DNA from: Schaalia cardiffensis
GTDB taxonomy: Bacteria; Actinomycetota; Actinomycetes; Actinomycetales; Actinomycetaceae
Length of the DNA: 63,318 bases
Reading direction: 5' to 3'
Assembly (NCBI RefSeq): GCF_016405145.1
Contig: NZ_JAEKIA010000013.1
Span: 1-63,318 of the forward strand
Below, in pieces: positions 37,502-47,339 of this stretch. Under the pieces are notes generated by a model. The model searched no databases and was not told the DNA's origin. It was given only the letters and a program-made list of their open reading frames with translations. How positions within the stretch are numbered: position 1 is the first letter of the stretch; each line of letters begins with the position of its first letter. The translations under genes were made by a program, and so were the position numbers.

Positions 37502-38563
37502 TCAGACGTCACGGGCGTACAAGCGGGTCTGCCCCACTGTGCGGAAACCCAAGTAGTCGTAAACGGCTAAGGCCCCCGAGTGGTTCGCCGACCCGAGGCC
37601 CGTCCCAATGCGGTCCATGCCGTCGCACGCCATCGCCCGCATCGAGGCGATGATGAGCGCATTGACCGCATGACTCGAACGAGCCTCCTCGAGCACCCCC
37701 ATCTGGTCGATGTAGCCCTCACGCCACCCCAAAACCGCCCAATCCTGAACGTACTTCGACGCGAGAAGGAAACCGAGGAGACGAGGACGATCCCCCCGCC
37801 GGTCGACGGCAACGAAAGACCATTCGGGCACAAAAGCACTGCGCCCGCTCAACCACTGCTCCTGAGTGAGCGGAGGCCTGCCCCACTCCAACTCGGAAAG
37901 CCGATTCGAAGCCATGCGAGCAGGCTCTTCCCACTCCGGGCCCCACGGCTCGATCCTCAGATAACTCCCCAGATCAGGGGCGTTCGGAATGCGTGAAAGG
38001 TCCGCACGGAGCTCATAGTAGGTGCGGGCCCAATGAAACCCCCGCAGTTTCAACTGCTCTTCGAGATCCTCCTGCCCGACCTCGACCTGCATGGCGATCT
38101 GCGCGCGCCCAAGATCGGGGATCCTTGCGAGCATCTGCCTCGCAGTGGCCTCCTGCCACGCAACGAGGGAACCCCCCAGACCAATCCTGCGGAAAGAAGG
38201 ATCAACGCCGCCTTGACACAGACATTCGACGATGCCCGGCTTGCGAAGCACCACCTGGCCGAAGGCAACCATGCGACCCTTCGCGATTCCGCGCGTCGCA
38301 AAACCCGCAAGCCCCCTCCATGTCCGATCTTCGGCGAGCATTTCAGCGACCTCGTCGGTGCTCGTCCGATAGGGAGGATTATCCTGAGCTTCCATTCGGG
38401 AAATGAGCGCCGCAAGCTTGTGCAGGTGCGCAGGCTCAAGAACCTCCCAGACGATGCCGTGGTGGCTCTCCGGCAAGCTCACCTGCGTGGGCGAAACAGT
38501 GTCGGGAGGACAAGCAGTGTCGACAGGAAGGGTTTCACCGCTGAGCGCGTCTGAATCAGTCAT
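37502..38563 (-). CDS. GNAT-family acetyltransferase with two GNAT domains
   Basis: 353 residues, apparently two GNAT folds. The first has VDPSFRRIGLGGSLVAWQE (the acetyl-CoA pyrophosphate loop, RxxGxG-like, near residue 125), the second YIDQMGVLEEARSSHAVNALI and the end GSANHSGALAVYDYLGF. The layout recalls mycothiol synthase, but the substrate is unknown. The ATG at 38563 has GGGAG six bases upstream. It is 15 bases downstream of a second GNAT gene. Its 3' end is duplicated at 34543. Confidence 0.85.
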   Translation of the reverse strand: MTDSDALSGETLPVDTACPPDTVSPTQVSLPESHHGIVWEVLEPAHLHKLAALISRMEAQDNPPYRTSTDEVAEMLAEDRTWRGLAGFATRGIAKGRMVAFGQVVLRKPGIVECLCQGGVDPSFRRIGLGGSLVAWQEATARQMLARIPDLGRAQIAMQVEVGQEDLEEQLKLRGFHWARTYYELRADLSRIPNAPDLGSYLRIEPWGPEWEEPARMASNRLSELEWGRPPLTQEQWLSGRSAFVPEWSFVAVDRRGDRPRLLGFLLASKYVQDWAVLGWREGYIDQMGVLEEARSSHAVNALIIASMRAMACDGMDRIGTGLGSANHSGALAVYDYLGFRTVGQTRLYARDV

Positions 38564-38578
38564 GGCGCACTCCCGTCC

Positions 38579-39598
38579 CTATTGGTCGATCGTGTAGAAG
38601 ACTTCAGCGGGCCCATCAACGAAACCAAAACGCTCGTAGATCGCATGCGCATTCGAAGGGTTCTCCGTATCGACATCAAGTCCGATTCGTGACACCCCGC
38701 TCGCCGCAGCCGCCGACACCGTTGCCCCCAGGAGGGCCGTCGAAAGGCTATGTCCACGATGCTCAGCATCCACGCCCAACAGGTAGATATAGGCTTCCGT
38801 GCGACCGTTTGCGATCCACCGCTCCGCAGGCCTTCCCGTCAGACAGTAACCCGCAGGCCTTCCGTGCGGATCGAGGGCGACGAAGGACCAACGCGGATCG
38901 AGTTCCTCGGTCGCCTCGTCCCACCATATGCCCCGCAAGGAGGGACGGTAATGCTCGAGAAAAGCATCCATATGGACATGACGAACATCCGCTGTGGCAA
39001 CCTCATCCCAGGGGACCACTGAATAGCCGTGTTTGGCTTTCAATGCCTTCTCGGAGCCTTCGAGCTCGCGATACATGATCTGGAAGGTGCGCTTCGCATA
39101 GAAGCCCGCCGCGATATAGAGGCGACGCCGATCCGTCATATGCGCATCGACGAAGTTATGGATCGAAGAGGGAATTTCACTGTCCGCGCCAAAAGCTTCA
39201 ACGAGCATCTGACGTGCACGCCCGTCCTGCCAGTACAAGAGGGCGCGCCCCAGTCCTCGTCCTCGCCAATGAGGGTGAACGTAGGCGTTAACCACGGCGT
39301 TCGCACAGTCCGTGATTCTACGCAGCACGCGCACCGTTGCGACCGCGCAAATTCGATGTTCAGCATCAATGCCGACGAGGGCGTCGACCCAATCCGTGCC
39401 GCACCGGCCCTCAATCATGTCGGCGACCTCTGAGGCGGAGACGCGATGATGAGTGTCATCAGCGGCTTCCACCGTTCGGATCAGCTCGTAGACCGAGGGG
39501 GCGTCAGACGCGATGATCGAACGCCACCGCAGTCCAAGGTGAACGCCAGGGTGCGGAACTGAGGCCGGCGGCGTTAGTCGCTCAGCGAGTCCAGTCAT
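38579..39598 (-). CDS. GNAT-family acetyltransferase
   Basis: About 339 residues with two GNAT-like halves: VNAYVHPHWRGRGLGRALLYWQ (acetyl-CoA loop) and YIYLLGVDAEHRGHSLSTALLGA, then NPSNAHAIYERFGFVDG. The substrate is unknown; the two neighbouring GNAT genes look like an old tandem duplication. The ATG at 39598 follows TACACT by 6 bases, with AAGACT 18 bases further upstream: a leaderless promoter. The open frame to 39658 extends beyond this promoter and is not used. Confidence 0.85.
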   Translation of the reverse strand: MTGLAERLTPPASVPHPGVHLGLRWRSIIASDAPSVYELIRTVEAADDTHHRVSASEVADMIEGRCGTDWVDALVGIDAEHRICAVATVRVLRRITDCANAVVNAYVHPHWRGRGLGRALLYWQDGRARQMLVEAFGADSEIPSSIHNFVDAHMTDRRRLYIAAGFYAKRTFQIMYRELEGSEKALKAKHGYSVVPWDEVATADVRHVHMDAFLEHYRPSLRGIWWDEATEELDPRWSFVALDPHGRPAGYCLTGRPAERWIANGRTEAYIYLLGVDAEHRGHSLSTALLGATVSAAAASGVSRIGLDVDTENPSNAHAIYERFGFVDGPAEVFYTIDQ

Positions 39599-39679
39599 GC
39601 TTCTAGTGTACTTTCGATCCGGGCCTAAAGTCTTACCCCGCCAATTCCGGGGGCGCACAAGCGGGTGAAAACCCAGATT

Positions 39680-41785
39680 TCAGGCGTCGATTCGATCGCG
39701 ATCAAGACCAGAAGAGCCCTCAACGATGAACTCTTTACGAGGACCAACGGTAGATCCCATGAGAAGTTCAAACACTTCCTCAGCCTCACGCAAAGCCGCC
39801 TCATCGGCGAGGGTGATCCGCCGCAGAGAGCGGTGAGCGCGATCCATCGTCGTCTCCGCCAGCTGGTCCGCGTCCATTTCGCCCAGGCCCTTGTAGCGCT
39901 GGATCGGTTCCTTCCAGGTCCTCCCCTGTTTCCTCAGCTGCGCCAGCTTCGCATGGAGTTCCACCTCCGAGTAGGTGTAGACGAGCTCTCGGGGTTTTCT
40001 TCCGCGCGCGGACACGTCGATGCGATGCAAAGGGGGCACTGCCGCGTAAATTCGCCCAGCCTCGACCATGGGACGCATGTAGCGGAAGAACAGAGTGAGG
40101 AGCAGGGTGCGGATGTGCGCGCCGTCCACATCCGCGTCCGTCATGAGGATGACTTTGCCATAGCGCGCCTGCTCGATGTCGAAGGTTCTGCCCGATCCTG
40201 CGCCGATGACTTGAATAATGTTCGCGCACTCCGCGTTCGCAAGCATGTCCGCAGTCGAAGCCTTCTGGACATTGAGGATCTTGCCCCGAATCGGGAAGAG
40301 GGCCTGATATTGGCTGTTTCTCGCGGCCTTCGCGGTTCCCAGCGCGGAGTCGCCCTCGACGATGAAGAGTTCGGTCTTAGAAACGTCCTCCATGCGACAG
40401 TCGGCGAGTTTCGCGGGCAGTGAGGAAGTCTCGAGGGCGTTCTTCCTTCTTGAGATCTCCTTGTGGATGCGGGCCGAAACCCGGGCCTTCATCTCCCCGA
40501 CGACCTTCTCCAGCAGTTGGGAGGTCTGATGCTTGTCATCGCGTTTCGAGGAGGAGAACTTCTTCTTCAGCCACTCCGAAACGACCCGGTTGACGACGGC
40601 ACGCACCTGCGGGGTACCGAGAACTTCCTTCGTCTGTCCTTCGAACTGGGGCTCAGGGAATCGCACGGTCACAACAGCCGTCAAGCCCGCCTGAACATCT
40701 TCTTTCTCCGGGCGTCCGTCCTTCGCCGTCACTTTGAGTTTGCGAGAGTTCTTGTCGATCTGGGCGCGCAGGACCTTCAAGATCGCCTGTTCGAAGCCTG
40801 CGATATGGGTGCCGCCCTTCGGGGTTGCGATGATGTTGACGAAGGACTGGAGGGTCGTGTCGTAGCCGATCCCCCAGCGCAGGGCGCAGTCGACCTCGCA
40901 CAGGCGCTCCACTTCAGTCGCGGCAAGGTGACCAGTCGCGGGGTCGAGGGCCTGCACGGTCTCTGTGAAAGTCCCAGATCCTTCAATGTGCCAGGTGTCC
41001 GTCACGGCTCCGTCTCCGGCGAGCCAGTTGACGAAGTCGACGACTCCTCCGTCGAAGCGGAAGGACTCGTGGAGGACCTCTTCTGCGCGTTCGTCCCAGC
41101 AATTGATCGTCAATCCGGGCACAAGGAAAGCAGTCTGGCGGGCGCGTGCGAGAAGGCTCTCCCAGGAAAAACCCTCAGTGGCGGGGAAGATCTGGAAGTC
41201 CGCCCAAAAGCGCACTCTGGTGCCGGTGGTGTTCTTCTTCACTTTGCCGACAGTCTTCAAACGGGAGGAGTCGGTGAAGGGGGTGAAGGGCGAGTTCGGG
41301 GTGCGCTGCTCGGAATCGTCGAATTCACCGGGCTCTCCGCGTCGGAAGCACATTTCCCAGGTTTTCGAGCCGCGGTCGACTTGCACGTCGAGGCGGGCGG
41401 AGAGGGCATTGACGACGGACGCTCCAACACCGTGGAGGCCGCCAGAAGAAGCGTAGGAGCCGCCGCCGAATTTGCCGCCCGCGTGGAGCTTCGTATAAAC
41501 GACCTCCACGCCGGATAAGCCCACTCCCGGGACTTCGTCAACGGGGATTCCGCGGCCGTTGTCGGCCACTGATGCGGAGTGATCGGGGTGGAGGCGGACG
41601 TTGATCGTGTCGCAGTGTCCTTCCAGCGCTTCATCGACCGCGTTGTCGATGATTTCCCAGAGGCAGTGCATGAGGCCGCGGTGGTCCGTGGAACCGATGT
41701 ACATGCCGGGGCGCTTACGCACCGCTTCGAGCCCCTCGAGGACGGAAAGGTGGCGCGCTGAGTAGTCAGAGGCTGGAGGAGTCAC
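39680..41785 (-). CDS. parE: DNA topoisomerase IV subunit B
   Basis: The ATPase subunit of topoisomerase IV, about 701 residues. The GHKL ATPase motifs WEIIDNAVDEAL and DNGRGIPVDE, the SSGGLHGVGASVVNALS loop, and the TOPRIM motifs EGDSALGTA and MTDADVDGAHIRTLL are visible. I prefer the GTG at 41785. TAGGAT ends 6 bases before it, a leaderless layout, whereas the ATG at 41791 directly abuts that box. Faces parC across the islet and the GNAT genes. Confidence 0.95.
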   Translation of the reverse strand: MTPPASDYSARHLSVLEGLEAVRKRPGMYIGSTDHRGLMHCLWEIIDNAVDEALEGHCDTINVRLHPDHSASVADNGRGIPVDEVPGVGLSGVEVVYTKLHAGGKFGGGSYASSGGLHGVGASVVNALSARLDVQVDRGSKTWEMCFRRGEPGEFDDSEQRTPNSPFTPFTDSSRLKTVGKVKKNTTGTRVRFWADFQIFPATEGFSWESLLARARQTAFLVPGLTINCWDERAEEVLHESFRFDGGVVDFVNWLAGDGAVTDTWHIEGSGTFTETVQALDPATGHLAATEVERLCEVDCALRWGIGYDTTLQSFVNIIATPKGGTHIAGFEQAILKVLRAQIDKNSRKLKVTAKDGRPEKEDVQAGLTAVVTVRFPEPQFEGQTKEVLGTPQVRAVVNRVVSEWLKKKFSSSKRDDKHQTSQLLEKVVGEMKARVSARIHKEISRRKNALETSSLPAKLADCRMEDVSKTELFIVEGDSALGTAKAARNSQYQALFPIRGKILNVQKASTADMLANAECANIIQVIGAGSGRTFDIEQARYGKVILMTDADVDGAHIRTLLLTLFFRYMRPMVEAGRIYAAVPPLHRIDVSARGRKPRELVYTYSEVELHAKLAQLRKQGRTWKEPIQRYKGLGEMDADQLAETTMDRAHRSLRRITLADEAALREAEEVFELLMGSTVGPRKEFIVEGSSGLDRDRIDA

Positions 41786-42108
41786 CCGCATATCCTAAGG
41801 AAGAGCCTGGGCATTTCCATCCAGGCGTGCCGAGATTCCCGAGGCCGAAGGCGAATCCCACGGCCCGCAGGGGTGTGTTCGAAGGCTGTGATCGCCCCCT
41901 TATCACGCCTTCGTCCCTGTTCTCTGCTCTGCGAGAGGCATCATCGGGACACGTGGCACCCTGGATAGTCTCCTGCGCTCGCGATCGGTTCCTGTGCTCG
42001 CGCCTGCGCCGCAGCCGCCACGGCCCGAAGCACCCTCCGAATTGCGCCCGCGGTGAACATCGGCTTGTGAATGCGCGCCGGGGCGCCCTCGTGGTGTCCA
42101 ATGGAGAC
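41786..42108. other. Gap between parE and the DUF7455 gene
   Basis: Apart from the parE promoter (TAGGAT at 41797 down to 41792) I see no gene, RNA or repeat. A frame stays open through this gap into the DUF7455 gene but has no family similarity. Confidence 0.5.
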
Positions 42109-42330
42109 ATGACAGCAACGACTCTTGAACGCCCGGCGTCCACCGAGGAAGCGATCCTCACCGCAGCCGACCGCTGTGATCAGTGTGGCGCTCGTGCACG
42201 CGTCCGCGTCACTCTCGCTTCCGGTGGCCGCCTCTTCTTCTGTGCCCACCACGGCTCCAAGCATCTCGCGCCAATCGCGTCAAAGGCGAGTGAAATCCTC
42301 GACGAACGCCATCTTCTCCTTGAGGACTAA
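42109..42330 (+). CDS. DUF7455 small zinc-binding-like protein
   Basis: 73 residues: MTATTLERPASTEEAILT, then DRCDQCGARARVRVTLASGG and LFFCAHHGSKHL. The CxxC and CxHH pair suggests a zinc site. Conserved in actinobacteria beside topoisomerase genes; function unknown. The start is uncertain: the ATG at 42109 has GGAG only two bases upstream, and an in-frame GTG at 42094 would add five residues. Ends before a strong terminator. Confidence 0.85.
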   Translation: MTATTLERPASTEEAILTAADRCDQCGARARVRVTLASGGRLFFCAHHGSKHLAPIASKASEILDERHLLLED

Positions 42331-42361
42331 GCGCCTCGAGTACTTTTCCATGATCTGAAAG

Positions 42362-42400
42362 GGGGCCTGTGGAGCTGAGAGTCCACAGGTCCCCTCTTTT
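42362..42400 (+). terminator. Rho-independent terminator after the DUF7455 gene
   Basis: GGGGCCTGTGGA pairs with TCCACAGGTCCCC (one bulged base), loop GCTGAGAG, followed by TCTTTT. It may also serve smc from the other side, though smc ends 136 bases away. Confidence 0.85.
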
Positions 42401-42535
42401 CACCTCCGATTTCATGCCCGCAGCCCAGTCGGGCAAGTACCCTCGAAGCGGATGAGGAGCACCTAGGTGTTGTCATTCGCTCAGCTCAGTGGGGCAATTC
42501 CGGATTCGCTCGCGCCTCTCCCCCGCGCAGTGGAG

Positions 42536-45500
42536 CTAATGGGCGAGCCGCTGAGACACGACCCCCGTCACGCCATCGCGCATCGTCACGCCGTAGAGGG
42601 CATCTGCGATCTCCATCGTCCTCTTCTGATGCGTAATGACGATGAGCTGCGATTCCTCACGCAACTCCTGGAAGATCTTCAAAAGCCGCGAAAGATTCAC
42701 ATCATCAAGAGCGGCCTCGACCTCGTCCATGACATAGAAGGGCGAGGGACGGGCCTTGAAGATCGCGACGAGGAAAGCGATCGCCGCAAGGGAACGCTCA
42801 CCACCCGATAGGAGGGACATGCGCTTGACCTTCTTTCCTGCTGGGCGCGCCTCGATCTCAACGCCCGTTTCGAGCATCGCATCAGGATCAGTGAGGATGA
42901 GCTCGCCCTTGCCGCCGGGGAAGAGCACATCGAACACGTGGGCGAATTGCGCGCGAGTGTCCTCAAAAGCGGACGCGAAAGCCTCCTCCACCAGTCGATC
43001 CACGTCGTCAATGATTCTCAGCAGATCCGCCTTCGACTCGCGAAGATCCCTCACCTGGCTCACGAGGAACTCGTGGCGCTTCGCCAGGGCGTCATGCTCC
43101 TCCAAAGCCAATGGATTGACCTTGCCGAGGCGCACAAGCTCCTTCGTCGCGGCCTCCAAAAGCTTCTCCTGCTCGGAGCGGACGAAGGGCGCTGCCCCCT
43201 CCTCGATTTCAGCATCCGGGTCATCCGGGAATCTTGGGACAAGATTATGAGGACCGAAGTCGGCGATAAGGGTATCAGTCTCTAAGGAGAGCTCCTCAAA
43301 AGCGCGGCGTTCACAGTCCTCGACCCGCAGTTGAAGCTGGGCGCGCGCAATCTCGTCCCTTTGCGAAGCTCCCGTGACATCTGCGAGGGCGAGGCGCGCC
43401 TCTTCCGCCTGGCGGCGCGCATCCGACAATGCCTGCGAGGTTTCACGCCGAGCATCCTCATCGATCAGGCGGGCCTGCTCAGCCTCTTCGAGGGCGCGGG
43501 CCGCCGCCTCAACGCCGAGCCGAGCCCCGGCTTCAACATTCACAGCTGCTTCGAGTGCGCGCACACGTCGAGCCTCGCGTTCAATGCGACGTCGACGCTC
43601 ATCGCGCTCCGCAGCCGCCTGGGATCGAAGGGCACGGGCCTTCGATTGGGCCTGGCGTGATCTCTCTTCGATGGCGCGCAACTCGAGGCGGGCATTCGTC
43701 TCCGTTTCTCGGGCCGCCCGAGCCTTCGCCGAAGCATTCTCAGCGGCAGCCTTCGCGGCTTCAAGATCCTCACCGGGATCCTCACCGCTGCGCTCAGCTA
43801 GACGGGTTTGTGCGTCTTTGACCCTCTCGTCCGCCCATTCGACGTGTTCAGCAGCCTTCTTCGCCGTCGCCCGTGTGCGGGCCGCTTCAGCTTCGGCCGC
43901 TTGGACGGCTGATTTCAAACGAGCCTGTTCCTGTGCGATTTTCGCCTTGTGCCAGTCCTCGGCGCGAAGTGCCTTGAGTGCCTCGTTCGCGCCACGGATG
44001 GCTTCATCCAGTGAGGAGTTCGCCGCCTGAAGTTCAGCGTCGATGCGCGCCTCCTCCTCAACCGCGTGGCGCGCCCGATCCTTGGCGTCCTCAAGTTGCG
44101 CGCGCAGGGCCAGCAGGGAATCGCCCGGAGCTCCCGAGCCGATTACGGATTCTCTGCGCAGGATCGCACCGCTCGACGTGACCGCTGCTCGCACTCGTTC
44201 ATCGTCAAGAGCGGCGAGCGCACCATCAAGGTCCTCGACGATAACCGCATGGTCGAGGAGGGCCGCGAGCGCCAAGCCGATCGGTCCTTTCGCTGTCGCG
44301 CACTCGCGCGCCCACTTCGCGCCCTTCGGGGCAGGGCCCCGGTCGTGCTCGCTACTGTGCGCAGATTCCTGTGTCGGGGTCTCCCCTGCGATGAGCATTC
44401 TCAACTGCCCGGAGCCGAGTCTTTCCGCATCGCGCACATGAGTGGCGGCCGCCTCCACGGACTCGACGAGGACCGCGTCTGCGAAAGGCGAGAGCAATGC
44501 GGCGATCGCGTTCTCCGCGCCGCGTTCGGCTTCGATGAATTCTTGTACAGCCCCGAAGCTGCCCTCGGCCTCAATGAGCCTGGAGGTGTCGTCATCTCTG
44601 ACGAGGGATTGGGCGAGCGCGTCGCGTCGCGCCTCCCAGTGTGCTCTGTCTGCTCTAGCCTCGCGTTCTTTCGCTACAAGCGCGTCGACTGCGGCGCGGG
44701 CCTCATCGCGTTTCCTGGTCGCTCTAAGGTGCGTGTCAGCGGCTCCGCCCTGGGCCTCCTCCTCAAGTCGAGGTGCGCCAGCCAGGGCCTCACGGGCTTT
44801 TTCGAGGCGCTCATGTGCCTCTTCAAGGGCCTTGTGGGAACGTTCAGCTTCGGATTTGGCGGCCTCCGCGCGGGTTTTCGCACTCGCCACATCGCCGGTG
44901 AGTCTCGCCCTCATCTCCCGATGATCGGCGTGCACACGATTGACGCGTGCGAGTTCTGCCGAAGCTCTCATATCGGCGTCCTCGGCCTCGTCCTTTTCAC
45001 GGATGACGGCCGTGAGTCGCATTTTCGCTCGTTCCACCGCTTCGAGGAGCTCGGCGTCCTCTTCTCCTGCCTTCTGGGCGCGCTGGTCGAGGACCTCGGG
45101 GTCTTCACCTTCGGGGGCAAGCTCGGGTTGGGAATGGTTGCGGACGCGCTCTTGGGCGGTCCGAAGGGTTCCGCGCAGACGCTCATGCAGTGCGGTGATC
45201 TCCTGCCATTGCCTATTCGCCTGTTCGAGGGCGGGAACGAGGGAGCGCTCATGGTCTTCGAGCTGTGTGATCTGCGCGCTGATGCGCTCGATGCGTTCCT
45301 CAATGGAGGCCCGGCGTCTTTTGAGGAGCTGTTCGGATTCGGATTGGGCGGCAAGACGCTCGTGTGCTGCGACGAGTTCGTCGGCGAGGAGGCGGGCTTT
45401 CGCGTCACGGACTCGGGCCTGGATGAGGGAGGCTTTGCGCGCGGTTCGGGCTTGTCGGGCCAGCGGGCCGAGTTGGCGTTGGATCTCCTGGGTGAGGTCG

Positions 45501-46075
45501 AGGACGCGCACGAGGTTGTGGTCCATGTCCGCGAGTTTGCGGAGCGCGCGTTCTTTTCGGCGCCGGTGTTTGAGGACTCCGGCGGCCTCTTCAATGAATC
45601 CGCGTCGTTCTTCCGGGCTTGCTTGGAGGATCGAGTCGAGCCTGCCCTGGCCGACGATGACGTGCATTTGACGACCCATGCCCGTGTCGGAGAGGAGTTC
45701 TTGAATGTCGAGGAGTCGAGCGGGAGCACCGTTGATCGCGTATTCGGAGCCGCCGCCGCGAAAGAGGGTCCTGGTGATCGTGACTTCCGTGTAGTCGATC
45801 GGCAGCACTCCGTCAGTGTTGTCGATCGTCAGATCCACTTGTGCGCGGCCGAGGGCGGGGCGTGCAGCTGTACCGGCGAAGATCACGTCTGACATGTTGG
45901 AGCCGCGCAGGCTCTTCGCACCTTGTTCACCCATGACCCACGCGAGGGCGTCCACGACATTCGACTTGCCCGAGCCATTGGGCCCGACGACGCAGGTGAT
46001 CCCAGGTTCGAGGCGGAGTGTCGTTGCGCTCGCGAAGGACTTGAACCCGCGCAGGGACAAGGATTTGAGGTGCAC
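42536..46075 (-). CDS. smc: Chromosome segregation protein SMC
   Basis: A DNA-entrapping ATPase of the condensin complex. The 1,179 residues are full length. Walker A GPNGSGKSN lies at 32-40, two long Glu/Ala/Arg-rich coiled coils flank a hinge near 500-640, and the C-terminal head has LLSGGERSLAAIAFLVAIF and Walker B FYVMDEVEAALDD. The GTG at 46075 is preceded by TAATGT and 6 bases: a leaderless start. ScpA and ScpB are not in the window. Confidence 0.98.
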   Translation of the reverse strand: MHLKSLSLRGFKSFASATTLRLEPGITCVVGPNGSGKSNVVDALAWVMGEQGAKSLRGSNMSDVIFAGTAARPALGRAQVDLTIDNTDGVLPIDYTEVTITRTLFRGGGSEYAINGAPARLLDIQELLSDTGMGRQMHVIVGQGRLDSILQASPEERRGFIEEAAGVLKHRRRKERALRKLADMDHNLVRVLDLTQEIQRQLGPLARQARTARKASLIQARVRDAKARLLADELVAAHERLAAQSESEQLLKRRRASIEERIERISAQITQLEDHERSLVPALEQANRQWQEITALHERLRGTLRTAQERVRNHSQPELAPEGEDPEVLDQRAQKAGEEDAELLEAVERAKMRLTAVIREKDEAEDADMRASAELARVNRVHADHREMRARLTGDVASAKTRAEAAKSEAERSHKALEEAHERLEKAREALAGAPRLEEEAQGGAADTHLRATRKRDEARAAVDALVAKEREARADRAHWEARRDALAQSLVRDDDTSRLIEAEGSFGAVQEFIEAERGAENAIAALLSPFADAVLVESVEAAATHVRDAERLGSGQLRMLIAGETPTQESAHSSEHDRGPAPKGAKWARECATAKGPIGLALAALLDHAVIVEDLDGALAALDDERVRAAVTSSGAILRRESVIGSGAPGDSLLALRAQLEDAKDRARHAVEEEARIDAELQAANSSLDEAIRGANEALKALRAEDWHKAKIAQEQARLKSAVQAAEAEAARTRATAKKAAEHVEWADERVKDAQTRLAERSGEDPGEDLEAAKAAAENASAKARAARETETNARLELRAIEERSRQAQSKARALRSQAAAERDERRRRIEREARRVRALEAAVNVEAGARLGVEAAARALEEAEQARLIDEDARRETSQALSDARRQAEEARLALADVTGASQRDEIARAQLQLRVEDCERRAFEELSLETDTLIADFGPHNLVPRFPDDPDAEIEEGAAPFVRSEQEKLLEAATKELVRLGKVNPLALEEHDALAKRHEFLVSQVRDLRESKADLLRIIDDVDRLVEEAFASAFEDTRAQFAHVFDVLFPGGKGELILTDPDAMLETGVEIEARPAGKKVKRMSLLSGGERSLAAIAFLVAIFKARPSPFYVMDEVEAALDDVNLSRLLKIFQELREESQLIVITHQKRTMEIADALYGVTMRDGVTGVVSQRLAH

Positions 46076-46485
46076 ATGGCCACATTACGCGAAATGGCGC
46101 CTCCCTTAGGTGCGGGCAGGCGCCTGTGTTCTTGTTGTGTTTGTTGAGGCGTGGCTTGTGCGAGGGTCACGCCCTTTCAGGATTGTCGCGGCGTTGACTG
46201 CGCTGCGCTCTGCGTTGTCTGCGCTTGATGGTTACCAGAGGATTGGAGGATCCGCACGGCGCTGCAGCGCCGCCGCGCTGGGTCATCATCGGAGCGTCGC
46301 ATTATCGAAGCGTTTGATCAGCATCGGCGGATCGAATCCCCGCCCAGGTCTTGCTCTATCGTCGCCGCGTTGTGTTGCCAGAGCATCAGTCCCTCTACGA
46401 TTCCTTGAAGAAGCGACGAAACACGACCCGTGCAAGCAAGCAGCTGCGTTCTCAGTGTGTGGCGCGTCGGCGAAGAAGCGCCAAG
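46076..46485. other. Gene-free gap between ndk and smc
   Basis: No gene is recognised. It holds the smc promoter at its left end, a GCGCTGCGTTGACTGC-like short repetition near 46193-46230, and the palindrome GGCGCTGCAGCGCC near 46258-46271. Confidence 0.5.
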
Positions 46486-46510
46486 CGGGAGGCGCCTGGG
46501 GCGCCTCCCG
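46486..46510 (-). terminator. ndk terminator hairpin
   Basis: A perfect 11-bp stem, CGGGAGGCGCC with loop TGG, begins 12 bases after the ndk stop on the minus strand. The following CTTGGCGCTTCTTC is only moderately U-rich. Confidence 0.75.
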
Positions 46511-46522
46511 GCCGCGTCCTCG

Positions 46523-46981
46523 TCACTCGTGGTAGACGAGCTCAGGGAACCACAAAGCGATCTCACGCTCCGCGGAAGTCGGAGAATCCGATCCGTGGAC
46601 CACGTTCTCCACGTACTTCGAACCCCAGTCACGTCCCAAGTCGCCGCGGATCGTTCCAGGTGCCGCGAGCGTCGGATTCGTCGTCCCCATGAGGACGCGA
46701 ACGCCCTCGATCACCCGGTCACCCTCGACGACGACCGCCACAAGGGGACCCGAGCTCATGAACTCGAGCAGGCCGGGGAAGAAGTGCTGATCGCGGTGCT
46801 CCGCGTAGTGCTCCTCAAGCAATTCTTTCGAGGCCCGCTTGATCTTCAAGCCCTTGAGCACGTAGCCCTTCGCCTCGATGCGGCGCAGGACCTCGCCGGT
46901 GAGGCCCCGGGCGAAACCATCGGGCTTAACGAGGACGAGAGTGTGCTCCTTGTTCGGGTCGAGCAGTTCAGGAGTCGGCAT
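46523..46981 (-). CDS. ndk: Nucleoside-diphosphate kinase
   Basis: Transfers phosphate between nucleoside tri- and diphosphates through a phosphohistidine. About 152 residues. The active His is H129 in ENVVHGSDSPTSAEREI, and LVLVKPDGFARGL starts the fold. The ATG at 46981 has AAAGGTGG four bases upstream. In other actinobacteria ndk follows folC; here the dha operon lies between them. Confidence 0.98.
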   Translation of the reverse strand: MPTPELLDPNKEHTLVLVKPDGFARGLTGEVLRRIEAKGYVLKGLKIKRASKELLEEHYAEHRDQHFFPGLLEFMSSGPLVAVVVEGDRVIEGVRVLMGTTNPTLAAPGTIRGDLGRDWGSKYVENVVHGSDSPTSAEREIALWFPELVYHE

Positions 46982-47339
46982 CGGCCCACCTTTCAGTTGT
47001 CGTTTCAATGAGCATCATCAGATGCTCGGCTTCGAGCGCGAATCATTCTGGCAGATAAACGCGGTCGGGCGTAGGGGATTCCGGATGCTCTCACAGCGCT
47101 GTTCCTCGCTGTGAATCGGCTGAGGATCATCGGCCTGGGCCACTCGAGGAGAACGCTGTGAGCATTGAGGCTTAAGCCGGAGGAGAGGCCGACGCAGCAA
47201 GCCGAACTCCCAGCCGAAGTCCAGCACAACACCTCAGCTCCGGGCTGTCTGAGAATCCCGCTTTCAGCATTGAGCCTCAAGTCAAGCAAGAGGCCGAGCC
47301 CAGAGGCTGCCCGAGGAACACCCCGGGCAGCCATCGGCT
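46982..47339. repeat. Gap between dhaM and ndk with a diverged direct repeat
   Basis: AGCATTGAGGCTTAAG near 47161 and AGCATTGAGCCTCAAG near 47265, both followed by GAGGCCGA, form a direct repeat of about 35 bases. No gene seen. It should contain the ndk promoter and dhaM terminator, neither clear. Confidence 0.5.

Noticed and set aside
44066-45892. A 608-codon open frame on the plus strand opposite smc
   Set aside because: It is the antisense shadow of smc: high GC and biased third positions keep the opposite frame open. No domain or ribosome site is seen.
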